A program made the position numbers and the translations under genes. Below are positions 16,462 to 24,598 of a stretch of DNA of 64,000 nt, one piece after another; position 1 is the stretch's first letter, and the number at the start of each line of letters is the position of its first letter. The notes beneath the pieces are model-generated. The model worked only from the letters and a program-made list of their open reading frames with translations. It had not been told where the DNA came from and searched no databases. The DNA comes from JAIVJZ01 sp036386515 (GTDB taxonomy: Bacteria; Acidobacteriota; Blastocatellia; Pyrinomonadales; Pyrinomonadaceae). The stretch lies in NCBI GenBank assembly GCA_036386515.1, contig DASVVO010000069.1, positions 1 to 64,000 on the forward strand, given 5' to 3'.

Positions 16462-17563
16462 AAAATTCGACGTACTGCGGGATGACGCGATCGGTGTTGT
16501 AACGCGCGAGCGCGGACTCGCGGGCGCGGCGTCCCATCGCGCGGCGGCCGGGGGCGTCGGCGAGGAGGGCGGCGGCGTCCGCGCCCATCTTATCCACGTC
16601 GCCGACCGCGCTCAGGCAGCCCGTCTCGCCGTCCGTGACCACTTCGGGGATGCCGCCGACGCGCGAGGCGACGACCGGCACTTCGCAAGCCATCGCTTCG
16701 AGCGCGGCCAGTCCGAAAGACTCCTGCTCCGAGGGCAGGAGCAGCACGTCGGCGATGGAGAGATAATCGACGATGCGCGGCTGCTTGCCGACGAACGTGC
16801 AGAACTTTTCCAGGCCGAGACAACGCGCGCGATGTTCCGCCCGCCCGCGCTCGCTGCCGTCGCCCACCATCGCAAGCCGGGCGTCGATGCCCCGCCCGCG
16901 CACGCGCGCCAGTATCTCCACGCAATCCACGGGACGCTTGACGGGACGGAAGTTCGAGACGTGAACCAACAGCGGCTCGCCCGCAGGCGACAACTCGGCG
17001 CGCAGTTCGGGGCGCGGCTGGCGCGTGTATTCCGAGCCGCAGACGAAGTTCGGGATCACTTCAACGTCAGAGTAGCCGAAGGTCTCTTCGGTCTCGCGCT
17101 TGAGGTAGTGTGAGATGGCGGTCACGCCGTCTGACTGTGCGATGCCGTAGCGCGTGATGGGGAGGTATGAGCGATCCGCGCCGACGAGCGTGATGTCCGT
17201 GCCGTGCAAAGTGGTGATGACGGGCAGACGCCGCTGCGGCTTCAAAGACTCGCGCGCGAGGATCGCGCTGATCGAGTGCGGGATGGCGTAGTGAACGTGC
17301 AGGAGATCGAGTTGTTCCGTCTCGGCGACGGTCGCCATCTTCGTGGCGAGCGCGAGCGTGTAGGGCTGGTGCTCGAACAAGGGGTAAGACATCATTTCGA
17401 CCTCGTGGAAACGCACGCGGTCGTTCAGTTCGGTGAGACGCGTCGGGAGCGCGGACGCGATGAAGTGGACGGTGTGGCCGCGCCGCGCGAGTTCCTTGCC
17501 GAGTTCGGAGCCGACGATGCCGCTCCCGCCGTAAGTCGGATAAACCGTGATGCCGATGTTCAT
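16430..17563 (-). CDS. bshA: N-acetyl-alpha-D-glucosaminyl L-malate synthase
   Basis: BshA is the first enzyme of bacillithiol synthesis: it joins UDP-GlcNAc and L-malate. The 377-residue protein is a GT4-family, GT-B-fold glycosyltransferase and begins MNIGITVYPTYGGSGIVGSE, very close to known BshA. HVHYAIPHSISA and the C-terminal LLPSEQESFGLAALEAMA (nucleotide-sugar Glu) are also typical. The next step, BshB1, is encoded at 22818-23564; bshC is not in the window. A structured leader or sRNA with a terminator lies just upstream (17655-17742). Confidence 0.95.
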   Translation of the reverse strand: MNIGITVYPTYGGSGIVGSELGKELARRGHTVHFIASALPTRLTELNDRVRFHEVEMMSYPLFEHQPYTLALATKMATVAETEQLDLLHVHYAIPHSISAILARESLKPQRRLPVITTLHGTDITLVGADRSYLPITRYGIAQSDGVTAISHYLKRETEETFGYSDVEVIPNFVCGSEYTRQPRPELRAELSPAGEPLLVHVSNFRPVKRPVDCVEILARVRGRGIDARLAMVGDGSERGRAEHRARCLGLEKFCTFVGKQPRIVDYLSIADVLLLPSEQESFGLAALEAMACEVPVVASRVGGIPEVVTDGETGCLSAVGDVDKMGADAAALLADAPGRRAMGRRARESALARYNTDRVIPQYVEFYERILAASPR

Positions 17564-17574
17564 AACTAAACTAA

Positions 17575-17656
17575 AAGAGGTCAGAGGTGGGAGGTCGGAG
17601 ATCAGTTAAAGAGCGAACTGATTTTACTAACCTCCAGCCTCTGACCTCTGGCCTCT
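17575..17656. repeat. STRR hairpin F (word AGAGGTC)
   Basis: AGAGGTCAGAGGTGGGAGGTC at the left pairs with CCTCCAGCCTCTGACCTCTG at the right. It lies between the bshA start and the terminator of the small RNA. Confidence 0.8.
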
Positions 17657-17742
17657 AAAAAATAGCAAGAGGCAGAAAGCCCTCGCTACTCTCTGCCTCT
17701 CGTCTCAGCTTGTCTGCACCTGTAAAAGGGGACAAGCGAGGA
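17655..17742 (-). ncRNA. Candidate small RNA or leader upstream of bshA
   Basis: On the minus strand a good promoter (17748-17776) predicts a start near 17741. About 85 nt later there is a terminator: arms AGAGGCAGA (17692-17700, minus-strand reading) and TCTGCCTCT (17668-17676), followed by TTGCTATTTTTT. Between them GCTTGTC/GACAAGC (17731-17737 with 17708-17714) makes a second stem. In addition the first bases, CCTCGCT, are fully complementary to AGCGAGG in the terminator loop (17681-17687), so a pseudoknot or alternative fold is possible. It could be a free sRNA or an attenuator/riboswitch for bshA, whose start is about 95 bp further down. No known RNA family is assigned. Confidence 0.55.
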
Positions 17743-17747
17743 ACTTG

Positions 17748-17776
17748 AATATAGACCCTTCCGCCCGATTTGACAA
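17748..17776 (-). promoter_or_regulatory. Sigma-70 promoter of the candidate small RNA
   Basis: The -35 TTGTCA (17771-17776) and -10 TATATT (17748-17753) are separated by exactly 17 bp on the minus strand. It is one of the best promoter matches in the window. Confidence 0.7.
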
Positions 17777-18029
17777 TGGTTCTTTTAATAAATTTGCGCG
17801 CACTTAAGCCTAATCTCCGGCGCGCCGCAACAAAGTCGGAACCCGCGCCTTTTCCCCCGTCTTTTTGTGAGTATTCACGCAGCTTTCGCGGGTATGGGTC
17901 GCACCCCGAAAGGAAGTATAATGCGAGGCGCGATTAATCTTTCAGACGGAGTTTTTGGTGGCCGCCTCGCGCGCGTGCGCCGCATCTAAATCGAGACTGA
18001 ACGAAGCAATTATATTTGGAGAATTGAGA
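17777..18029. other. Intergenic region upstream of the Nfu-type gene
   Basis: No gene is convincing. It contains an AT-rich part (17780-17810) and should hold the rightward promoter of the Nfu-type gene. The in-frame codons upstream of 18030 do not look like protein. Confidence 0.4.
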
Positions 18030-18605
18030 ATGCCCAAGATCGACAATATCGAAGAGACGCCCAATCCGAACGCCGTCAAGTTCCTCTTGAAAGAACCCGT
18101 GACGACCGGCGCGGCGCGCTCATTCCTCGGCGCGTCGCTGGCGAAAGACGACGCGCTCGCGCGCTCCCTGTTCGAGGTGGAGGGAGTCGTCTCCGTCTTC
18201 TACATGGATCGCATGATCACGGTCGAGAAAGCGGAGACGGAAGACTGGGACGACCTCCTGCCGAAACTCGCCGTGCCCATCCGCGCGGCCGAAGCCGCGC
18301 AGGGCGGCGCGGCGGTGGCTTCGGCCGCTGCCGGAGCGGGCGCACTCGGCGGCGCGCTCGGCGCGTTGATGAGCGACGACCCGCGCCTCCTGCGCATCAA
18401 CGAAATACTCGACGAGAAGATTCGCCCCGCGCTCGCGGGCGACGGCGGCTGGCTCGAAATCGTCAGCCTCAAAGAGGACACGCTCACGATCAAATATCAA
18501 GGGGCGTGCGGCAGTTGCCCCAGTTCCATCTCCGGCACGCTGATGGCTATCGAGAGCATGGTGCAGCAGGAAGTTGACCCCGCGCTGGAAGTCGTCGCGG
18601 TTTAA
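18030..18605 (+). CDS. Nfu-type iron-sulfur cluster carrier protein
   Basis: The 191-residue protein has two domains. Residues 1-90 are the Nfu N-terminal domain (NPNAVKFLLKEPV, then VSVFYMDRMITVEK). After an Ala/Gly-rich linker, residues about 120-190 are the NifU C-terminal domain with the cluster-binding motif GACGSCPSS (CxxC). Such proteins carry Fe-S clusters to target enzymes in the cytoplasm. I chose the ATG at 18030, preceded by TTTGGAGAATTGAG. It fits with the cellular need for Fe-S proteins such as the nearby endonuclease III-like enzyme, but no operon is seen. Confidence 0.9.
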   Translation: MPKIDNIEETPNPNAVKFLLKEPVTTGAARSFLGASLAKDDALARSLFEVEGVVSVFYMDRMITVEKAETEDWDDLLPKLAVPIRAAEAAQGGAAVASAAAGAGALGGALGALMSDDPRLLRINEILDEKIRPALAGDGGWLEIVSLKEDTLTIKYQGACGSCPSSISGTLMAIESMVQQEVDPALEVVAV

Positions 18606-18621
18606 GCTGAAGCGCGTTGGA

Positions 18622-18665
18622 AAAATTTCAGGGGCAGCGGACGCGTCCGCTGCCCCTGAAATTTT
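18622..18665. terminator. Bidirectional terminator between convergent genes
   Basis: A perfect 44-bp palindrome AAAATTTCAGGGGCAGCGG.../...CCGCTGCCCCTGAAATTTT is flanked by A/T on both sides. It lies between the rightward Nfu gene and the leftward coiled-coil gene. Confidence 0.85.
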
Positions 18666-18699
18666 ATCGCGCGCGGCGGAATCCACGCGCCTGTAAATT

Positions 18700-19143
18700 C
18701 TAACCTTTCCCGTTGCGGCCTGCGATGTATCGGTCAACGGTTTCGGTCAACCGATCCACTCGCACGGTCAAACGGTCAACGTTCTCGGTCAACCGATCCA
18801 CACGCACGGTCAATCGTGTGAGTGCTTCGTCGGTACGATCTTGCGCACTAGTCAGTTTAGCGATCGCCTCGTCGTTACGATCTTGCGCGCTGGTTAGTTT
18901 GGTGATGGCCTCGTCGGTACGAATCTGGGCATCAACTAAAGCAGCGATGCGCTGATCCACGTCCGACTGTGCCGCGCGCCCTTCGTCCAGCCGCTCGTCG
19001 TGCCTGTGTAAGAGTTCGATGACGGTCTGAAAACTTTGACTGAGTTCGGCATGTCTCGCGTCCTGGCGGACGACTATCTCCGACAGCATTTTGAAATACT
19101 GCTCAAGGTCTGAGACCCGCGCTTCCAGCTTATCCGCGCTCAT
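18700..19143 (-). CDS. Coiled-coil repeat protein
   Basis: The 147-residue protein is predicted to be almost wholly coiled coil. From about residue 75 it has 11-residue repeats (ITKLTSAQDRNDEA, IAKLTSAQDRTDEA), then 7-residue repeats (VDRLTENVDRLTVR, VDRLTETVDR). The DNA repeats too, which suggests recent copy-number change. It has no signal peptide or membrane segment. The start overlaps the stop of the HTH gene by 4 bp (ATGA), so the two are translated together. Similar coiled-coil proteins next to small HTH genes are common in bacteria but of unknown role. Confidence 0.75.
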   Translation of the reverse strand: MSADKLEARVSDLEQYFKMLSEIVVRQDARHAELSQSFQTVIELLHRHDERLDEGRAAQSDVDQRIAALVDAQIRTDEAITKLTSAQDRNDEAIAKLTSAQDRTDEALTRLTVRVDRLTENVDRLTVRVDRLTETVDRYIAGRNGKG

Positions 19144-19382
19144 TTCTTACCGCCTTTCTTCTTACTCGCCTTTGCATCCGTCTCAGCTTTAGCCTTTGCT
19201 GGTCTGCCTACTTTGCGCTCTTGCACAAGCTCAAGGTCTGCCTCTCGTACCACGTAATATGCGCCTACCTTTTCTGCCGGTAATCGCTTTGATTCAATTA
19301 ACTGTTGAACTCTTTGCCGACTAACGCCTAGAGCGGCGGCAGCTTGTTTGACGCTTAGAAGTTTTGTTTCGTCTGCACTCAT
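19140..19382 (-). CDS. Small helix-turn-helix DNA-binding protein
   Basis: The 80-residue protein contains a MerR/excisionase-type HTH: LLSVKQAAAALGVSRQRVQQ followed by LIESKRLPAEKVGAYYVV. The C-terminus is Lys-rich (KASKKKGGKK) and could bind DNA nonspecifically. I start at the ATG at 19382. An ATG at 19424 would add 14 residues but lies inside a nested inverted repeat (19389-19448) that looks like an operator. It is translationally coupled to the coiled-coil gene. Confidence 0.72.
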   Translation of the reverse strand: MSADETKLLSVKQAAAALGVSRQRVQQLIESKRLPAEKVGAYYVVREADLELVQERKVGRPAKAKAETDAKASKKKGGKK

Positions 19383-19388
19383 GCTCGT

Positions 19389-19448
19389 AAACTCTAGGCA
19401 AGCTACTACCGTTTTAGTTGACATACAATAGTCAACCTGCTAGAGTTT
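19389..19448. promoter_or_regulatory. Nested inverted repeats, candidate operator of the HTH gene
   Basis: The outer arms are AAACTCTAG (19389-19397) and CTAGAGTTT (19440-19448). The inner arms are GTTGAC (19417-19422) and GTCAAC (19431-19436) around ATACAATA. The whole set lies directly upstream of the HTH start at 19382. A TTGACT -35-like hexamer overlaps the inner arms. Autoregulation by the HTH protein is the natural reading. Confidence 0.55.
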
Positions 19449-19541
19449 CGGCGCGACGATAAACAAAAAGGCGAGGACTTACCAAGACAGCGAACCTAGG
19501 TAAGCTCTCATACACCAGTATCACAGTTGAAGGAGCTGCTG

Positions 19542-19871
19542 ATGCGAAAAAATAATAATACGCCGACGACTCTTGCGCCGCGAGAGCCGGATTTCGGCGA
19601 GCCGCTGCGGCGTTGGTCAACCTTGCCCGTCACGCAGGAGAGGGCGTCCGAGTTGGTTGATGCCTTCACGTGCTATGACGACGGCGACATGATCGACGCC
19701 TTGATCCGGTTGATTTGCGGTCTGGCTCCGCCGCCAAAACCTGACGAGCAGCAGGATTTGGACGAGCGGCGTTTGGCGGGAACGGCTGCGCTGGAGCGCG
19801 CTTTCACTTACACGCGGCGGGCGCATAACGAACTCGGCGCGTATGTCGTGGAATTGAAGTGCGGCGCGTAG
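19542..19871 (+). CDS. Hypothetical small protein
   Basis: The 109-residue soluble protein has a polar N-terminus (MRKNNNTPTTLAP) and a helical rest. Cys residues are at FTCYDDGDM and ICGLAPP in the middle and near the C-terminus. The start is well supported: AAGGAG (19530-19535) lies 6 bp before the ATG. I do not recognise a family. It is divergent from the HTH/coiled-coil pair. Confidence 0.65.
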   Translation: MRKNNNTPTTLAPREPDFGEPLRRWSTLPVTQERASELVDAFTCYDDGDMIDALIRLICGLAPPPKPDEQQDLDERRLAGTAALERAFTYTRRAHNELGAYVVELKCGA

Positions 19872-19950
19872 GAATAAGTTAAGGGCGGGCGGCGTTTGAA
19901 CTTTTTACATTCTTAACATCATTTTTCCGAACCGTGGGGCGGGTTGGGCG

Positions 19951-19956
19951 TATAAT
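19951..19956 (+). promoter_or_regulatory. Perfect -10 box (TATAAT)
   Basis: TATAAT lies 58 bp upstream of the start at 20015. The -35 region at 17 bp (CGAACC) is weak. Confidence 0.5.
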
Positions 19957-20014
19957 TCGCCGTAACAGATTCACCGTTAGGACGCGCACCGCGTCGCAAG
20001 TCAGGAGAAAAAAC

Positions 20015-22000
20015 ATGAGTTCTCGTTTCCGCTCGCCAGGCGCGGCCGCTGTAGTTTGCTTGTTGTCGCTGCTTCCGCCCGCGCCCGCCGCACACGCGCA
20101 AACCACCGCCGCACAACCGAAGAAGCCTGCCGCCGCCACGGCGACCAAAACGCGCGCGCTGGGCGCGGCCGACCCGCTGGCCGCCGAGCGACGCGCGAAC
20201 GCCATCTCCCTGCTCAACACGCTCGCGGACGAGTCGCGCGGCTTCCGCGACCAGACGCTCCGGGCGCGCGTGCAGATGCAGGCGGCCGACGCGCTCTGGG
20301 AGACCGACCGCGAACGCGCGCGCGCACTCTTCCGCCGCGCGTGGGATGCGGCCGAGATGGCCGACGCGGAGAACACGCGTCGCGGCGAGGAGCAGAACCG
20401 CGCGGCCGGACGCGCCTCCACGAGGGGTCTCAATCTCCCGAACCTGCGCGGCGAAGTGTTGCGCCTCGCCGCGAAACGCGAACGCGCGCTCGGCGAGGAG
20501 TTTCTCGGCAAGATGGAGGAGACGCGCAAACGCGAGACGAGCGAACTGAACAACGCTTCCGCCAACCTCCCGCCGGGCGCGGGAACGACGGGCGCGCCTC
20601 CCGCCGGTGAAGGAAAACCACAACCGCCCGCGCGGCGCGACCCCGATGCCGTTCCGGCCGACGTGGCGCGTCGCCTGCGCCTCGCCATGCAGTTTCTCGA
20701 AGACGGCGACACGGCGCGTGCTTTGGAATTCGCCGACCCGGCCTTGAACAGCGTCAACCCTTCGTCCGTCGAGTTTCTCGTCATGCTGCGCGAGCGGAAC
20801 GCGGCGGAAGCCGACCGACGCTACAACGCGCTGCTCTCAGGCGTCGCGCTCTCACCCGCCTCCGACGCGGGCGACATCCTCCTGCTCTCGTCCTACGTGC
20901 TCACGCCGCATCTCTACATGACCATCGGGCAGGGCGGGCAGGGCATCTCTTCGAGCCAGCGTCGGGGTGAGATCACGACGCCCGATCTGCCCGCCGCGCT
21001 CCGCGTCGGCTTCGCGCGCGCCGCCTCGCAGGTGCTCCTGCGCCCGCTGCCGCAAGCGGATCAGGACGCGACGGCCACGGGGCGCGTCGGCACGTTCTTC
21101 GTCATCTCGCGCCTCATGCCCTTCTTCGAGCAGGTCATCCCCGATGGCGTGCCCGCGCTGCGCGCACGCCTCGCCGCGCTCAACCCCGACATCCCCGAAG
21201 CGTCGCGCGACAATCTGAGCGACGACCTGACGCGCGGCCTCCTGCCCGAAGGCGCGCAGGGCGACCCCGTGCAGGAATCGCTCGACCGCGCCGAGCGCGC
21301 CGCCAACCCGCGCGAACGCGATTTAGCCTATGTGCGCGCCGCGCACGCCGCCGCCTCCAAAGGCGACGCACGCGCGCGCGACTTCGCCGACAAGATCGAG
21401 GAGGCGGACTTGCGCCGCCAGGTGCGCGGCTTCATCGACTTCACGCTCGTCAATCGCGCGGTGACGGATAAGAAGGATGGGCTGGAAGTTTTGCGCCTGC
21501 TCGCGGCGTCGAGCGACCTGACGCCCGTGCAGCGCACCTGGGCTTATACAGAGGCCGCGCGCCTGCTCGCCAAAGACGACCGCACGCGCGCCCTCGAAGC
21601 CCTGGAATCGGCGGCCGCCTCGGCGAAAGGCATTGACGCCGCCGACCCCGACCGCGTGCGCTCGACCGTGGGCGTCGCCACGCGCTTCTTCGAGTTCGAC
21701 CGCAACCGCGCCTGGGAGATCATGGCCGAGGCCGTCAAGGCGGCGAACGCCGCGCCCGAGTTTACCGGCGCGGATGCCGGACTCTCCTCGCGCATCCGCA
21801 CCGGCGGCATGAGCATGACGATGAACTTCTCCGCCCCCGTCTTCGACCTCACGGGCGTTTTTCAAACGCTCGCCCGAGACGACATGAGCCGCGCCGTCGC
21901 GCTCGCCCAAACGTTCACGGGCGAATCGCCGCGCGCCGTCGCCACGCTCGCCATCGCCCGCGCCGTGCTCGACGGCGACAAAACGAAGGCGCGGCCTTGA
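20015..22000 (+). CDS. Large exported helical-repeat protein, unknown function
   Basis: The 661-residue protein has a signal peptide (residues 7-27, cleavage near AHAQTT). The mature part is Ala-rich and mostly alpha-helical, with many short helical pairs such as RVQMQAADALWETDRERARA and RTWAYTEAARLLAKDDRTRA that resemble TPR/HEAT-like solenoids. It has no catalytic motif I recognise. Residues about 180-215 are a Pro/Ala-rich linker. The ATG follows CAGGAGAAAAAAC. It may be a protein-interaction scaffold in the periplasm, which is an inference from the repeats. Confidence 0.78.
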   Translation: MSSRFRSPGAAAVVCLLSLLPPAPAAHAQTTAAQPKKPAAATATKTRALGAADPLAAERRANAISLLNTLADESRGFRDQTLRARVQMQAADALWETDRERARALFRRAWDAAEMADAENTRRGEEQNRAAGRASTRGLNLPNLRGEVLRLAAKRERALGEEFLGKMEETRKRETSELNNASANLPPGAGTTGAPPAGEGKPQPPARRDPDAVPADVARRLRLAMQFLEDGDTARALEFADPALNSVNPSSVEFLVMLRERNAAEADRRYNALLSGVALSPASDAGDILLLSSYVLTPHLYMTIGQGGQGISSSQRRGEITTPDLPAALRVGFARAASQVLLRPLPQADQDATATGRVGTFFVISRLMPFFEQVIPDGVPALRARLAALNPDIPEASRDNLSDDLTRGLLPEGAQGDPVQESLDRAERAANPRERDLAYVRAAHAAASKGDARARDFADKIEEADLRRQVRGFIDFTLVNRAVTDKKDGLEVLRLLAASSDLTPVQRTWAYTEAARLLAKDDRTRALEALESAAASAKGIDAADPDRVRSTVGVATRFFEFDRNRAWEIMAEAVKAANAAPEFTGADAGLSSRIRTGGMSMTMNFSAPVFDLTGVFQTLARDDMSRAVALAQTFTGESPRAVATLAIARAVLDGDKTKARP

Positions 22001-22042
22001 GCGTTTAAAAAGCTGTGTGAAAACTAAAGCTGTGTGAAAACT

Positions 22043-22265
22043 AAAGCTGTGCTTGTCCCGGAGGGACATTTGGTAATAGCCCAGCCATTGATGGCTGGGA
22101 TGGTGACCGTGCCCTTGACAGAGAGTCCCGGAGGGACGATTGAATGTTCCGCACCATTCAATCGTCCCTCCGGGACTCAATACTTTATCCGGCTACCTGA
22201 TGCCCGGCGATAAATCGCCGGGCTATTAGCAATCGTCCCTGACGGGACTCGTGCAAACAGCTTCT
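22043..22265 (+). repeat. Composite palindromic element, copy 1
   Basis: About 223 bp contain four short palindromes: GTCCCGGAGGGAC types (several), CAGCCATTGATGGCTG, and CCCGGCGATAAATCGCCGGG, ending AAACAGCTTC. The reverse complement of 42879-43102 matches it along its length. It is preceded by two AAAGCTGTGTG copies (22010-22035). It lies between convergent genes. Confidence 0.85.
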
Positions 22266-22764
22266 AAAAGTTCAAACGCCCGCCGACGAGCGTGAGGGCG
22301 AGGACGACCGCATGCATCAACAATCCGACGAGCAGCCCCGCGCGACGGCCGCGCCGGGTGAGAGTCGGTCGGAGGTAAACGAGCGTCAACGCGCCGAGCG
22401 GCAGCCAGAGCAGCAAACCTGAGAGCAGGCCGGGCGAGTAAGAGAGCGTGTAGAGGCTCGCGGCAAGGTGTGAGAGCGCGTTGAGCAGGAAGGCGACGCC
22501 GTAGGCGAGCAGCAGCCAGCGCAGAGTTCTGAAGCGCAACGTGAGGGCGACGCCCAGCGTCATCGACAGCAGGGCGAGCGCGTTCCAGTTGAGAAACTGA
22601 CGCGCCGCGAGTTCGATGCCCGCGACGCGCGCGAGCCAACCGGTAAAACCCTCGCCGCCCCATAATTCTTCCAACAGGTGAATCGCATACGTCGCCGGGT
22701 ACGCCCAAGCCCACGCCGCCGGCCACACCTGCCAATCAAAACGTGTCTCCCTCTGCATCCGCAT
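22264..22764 (-). CDS. HXXEE-type integral membrane protein
   Basis: The 166-residue protein has about five membrane helices. The signature motif HLLEE (with W and G following) occurs at the end of the first helix, at about residue 25, and identifies the HXXEE family. The function of this family is not established; the conserved His and Glu suggest metal or proton chemistry in the membrane. An alternative ATG lies at 22758. It starts 54 bp downstream of bshB1 on the same strand and could share its transcript. Confidence 0.78.
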   Translation of the reverse strand: MRMQRETRFDWQVWPAAWAWAYPATYAIHLLEELWGGEGFTGWLARVAGIELAARQFLNWNALALLSMTLGVALTLRFRTLRWLLLAYGVAFLLNALSHLAASLYTLSYSPGLLSGLLLWLPLGALTLVYLRPTLTRRGRRAGLLVGLLMHAVVLALTLVGGRLNF

Positions 22765-22817
22765 CACGAACTTCGCTCTCACCAACCGTCGCCCGTCAGT
22801 CTCTCGCGCCGCGTCGC

Positions 22818-23564
22818 TCACGAATAAATATTCATGGGCTGCGTGAGCAGTTTGACGGGGTCTTCGACGTTCAACGCCTCGCGGACGTAGAAGGCTTCTC
22901 CGGCGGCGACGTTGATGAGCGAGCCGTAGTAGCTCATGCGGTGTTCGATCTGCGTGAGGAAATTCTTGTCGCTGATGCGCGTCTCCGGCTCGTCCGCGCC
23001 CTCGCGGTAAAACTGCGACGTGTGCGCCCGGATCGCGCTCATTTTCTCCGCGACGAAATCCGACACGTCCACAACGAACGACGGCACGACGAGCCGCGAG
23101 TAGACGGCGTGCGCGAGCGCGGGCATGGGCACGTGCGCCTGCCCGTATTCCTCGTCGTAGCGGCGCATGCTGGCGAGCCGCGCCGCTTCGCGCACGATGC
23201 GCGCCGTGGCGGCGTGGTCGGGGTGCGGGTCGTCCCAGTGCGAGGTGAGAACGACGCGCGGGCGCACGCGGCGGAAGACGCGCACCATCGCGCGGCGCGC
23301 CTCGTCCGTCAGCGCGACGTGGCCGTCGGGCTGTTCGAGGTTGAGGCGCGCGTCGAGTTGCATGATGCGCGCCGCCTCGCGCGCCTCTTCCGCGCGTCCT
23401 TCGGGTGTGCCGCGCGTGCCCATCTCGCCGCGCGTCATGTCGAGCACGCCCGTCCGGTAGCCAAGAGATTTCAACTTGAGAAGCGTGCCCGCCACCGTCA
23501 ACTCGGCGTCGTCCGGGTGCGAAAAGACGCCGAGCGCGTCGAGTGGTTGATGCTCTGTGCTCAT
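22818..23564 (-). CDS. bshB1: Bacillithiol biosynthesis deacetylase BshB1
   Basis: This 248-residue LmbE/PIG-L family enzyme removes the acetyl group from GlcNAc-malate, the second step of bacillithiol synthesis. The zinc and catalytic residues are in FSHPDDAELT (His-Pro-Asp-Asp) and HPDHAATAR. The BshB1-type TRGEMGTRGTPEGRAEEA and the C-terminal KNFLTQIEHRMSYYGSLI are present. It is not linked to bshA (16.4 kb), so the pathway genes are dispersed. The first enzyme of the pathway is in the same window; the third, BshC, is not. Confidence 0.95.
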   Translation of the reverse strand: MSTEHQPLDALGVFSHPDDAELTVAGTLLKLKSLGYRTGVLDMTRGEMGTRGTPEGRAEEAREAARIMQLDARLNLEQPDGHVALTDEARRAMVRVFRRVRPRVVLTSHWDDPHPDHAATARIVREAARLASMRRYDEEYGQAHVPMPALAHAVYSRLVVPSFVVDVSDFVAEKMSAIRAHTSQFYREGADEPETRISDKNFLTQIEHRMSYYGSLINVAAGEAFYVREALNVEDPVKLLTQPMNIYS

Positions 23565-23701
23565 AAGTTTCGTCGAGTTCGTCCGCCTGAGTTGGGATGA
23601 AGTTTAATTTAACACGGGGCGGCGCGGCGCGGCGAGTTTGACGCTTCCGGCGCGCGCTTGTTAGCCTGCATCGTGCAGCAGAAGGAGGCCACGGCGCAGA
23701 A

Positions 23702-24466
23702 ATGAAACTCGTTGTCCTGGGGTCTGGCACGTCCGTCCCGCACCCCGCGCGCGCTTCGTCAGCCCACTGGTTGGAGACCAGCGGCGGCACGCTCCTGCTC
23801 GACATCAGCGCATCGGCCGTGCATCGCATGGCGCAGGAAAACCTGAACTGGGTCGATCTCGACGCTATCTGGGTCAGCCATTTTCACCTCGACCACCTCG
23901 GCGGCCTCTTCCCTTTCCTCTTCGGCACGAAGCATGCCCCCCAGACGCAGGGGCGGCGCAAACCGCTCACCATCTACGCCCCGCGCGGCTTGCGGAAAAT
24001 CTTTCGCGCCTTCGACACGGCCGGCGGTTACGACCTGCTCAAGCAGCCCTTCCCCGTCGAAATCCGCGAGGTTGCGCCGCGCGCGAGTTTCGACATTCTC
24101 CCAGACCTGCGCGCCGAAACTTTCTCGACGCCGCACACCAGCGAGAGCCTCGCCGTTAAATTGATCGACCGCGACAACGCCTCGCTCGCCTTCACCTCCG
24201 ACACGGGCTACACCGACGCGCTCGCCTCCTTCGGCCAGGGCGTTTCGCTCTTTCTCATGGAATGCTCCTTCTTCCGCGACAAGCCCGTCGAACTGCACCT
24301 CGAACTCGCCGAAGCGATGCGACTCGCCGAACGCTCCAGCGCGCGCCGCGTGATGCTCGCTCATCTCTACCCCGAATGGGACGGCCTCGACCTCGTCGCC
24401 GAAGCGAAAAAGTTCTGGAGCGGCGAAACCATCGAGGCGCGCGACGGCCTGCGCCTGGAAATATGA
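23702..24466 (+). CDS. MBL-fold metal hydrolase, ribonuclease Z-like
   Basis: The 254-residue protein has the metallo-beta-lactamase fold. The metal motif is SHFHLDHLGG (HxHxDH) at about residue 60. Later metal ligands are in FSTPHTSES, LAFTSDTGY and VMLAHLYPEW. This layout matches the RNase Z/ElaC and PhnP-like branch of the superfamily. Typical RNase Z proteins are longer and end in a flexible arm that is not obvious here, so a phosphodiesterase or other nuclease is possible. It is divergent from bshB1. Confidence 0.85.
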   Translation: MKLVVLGSGTSVPHPARASSAHWLETSGGTLLLDISASAVHRMAQENLNWVDLDAIWVSHFHLDHLGGLFPFLFGTKHAPQTQGRRKPLTIYAPRGLRKIFRAFDTAGGYDLLKQPFPVEIREVAPRASFDILPDLRAETFSTPHTSESLAVKLIDRDNASLAFTSDTGYTDALASFGQGVSLFLMECSFFRDKPVELHLELAEAMRLAERSSARRVMLAHLYPEWDGLDLVAEAKKFWSGETIEARDGLRLEI

Positions 24467-24477
24467 AGTTTGTCCGT

Positions 24478-24598
24478 CGCCAGTGGTCAGTGGTCAGTGG
24501 TCAGTTGTCCGTGGTTGACGAGCGGCGGACTAAAGATAAAGATTCAGCTTGAGCAAGAAACAAACAACTGACAACTGCCCACTGCCCACTGCCCATTT
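24478..24598. repeat. STRR hairpin G (words GTCAGTG, GCCCACT)
   Basis: CCAGTGGTCAGTGGTCAGTG at the left pairs with CAACTGCCCACTGCCCACTG at the right. The right arm runs up to the start codon of the next gene (24599), so the ribosome site would lie in the hairpin. Confidence 0.8.

Noticed and set aside
22765..23829. N-terminal extension of the HXXEE frame to 521 codons
   Set aside because: The extra part is antisense or off-frame over bshB1 with Arg/His/Ala content; the membrane protein begins at 22764.
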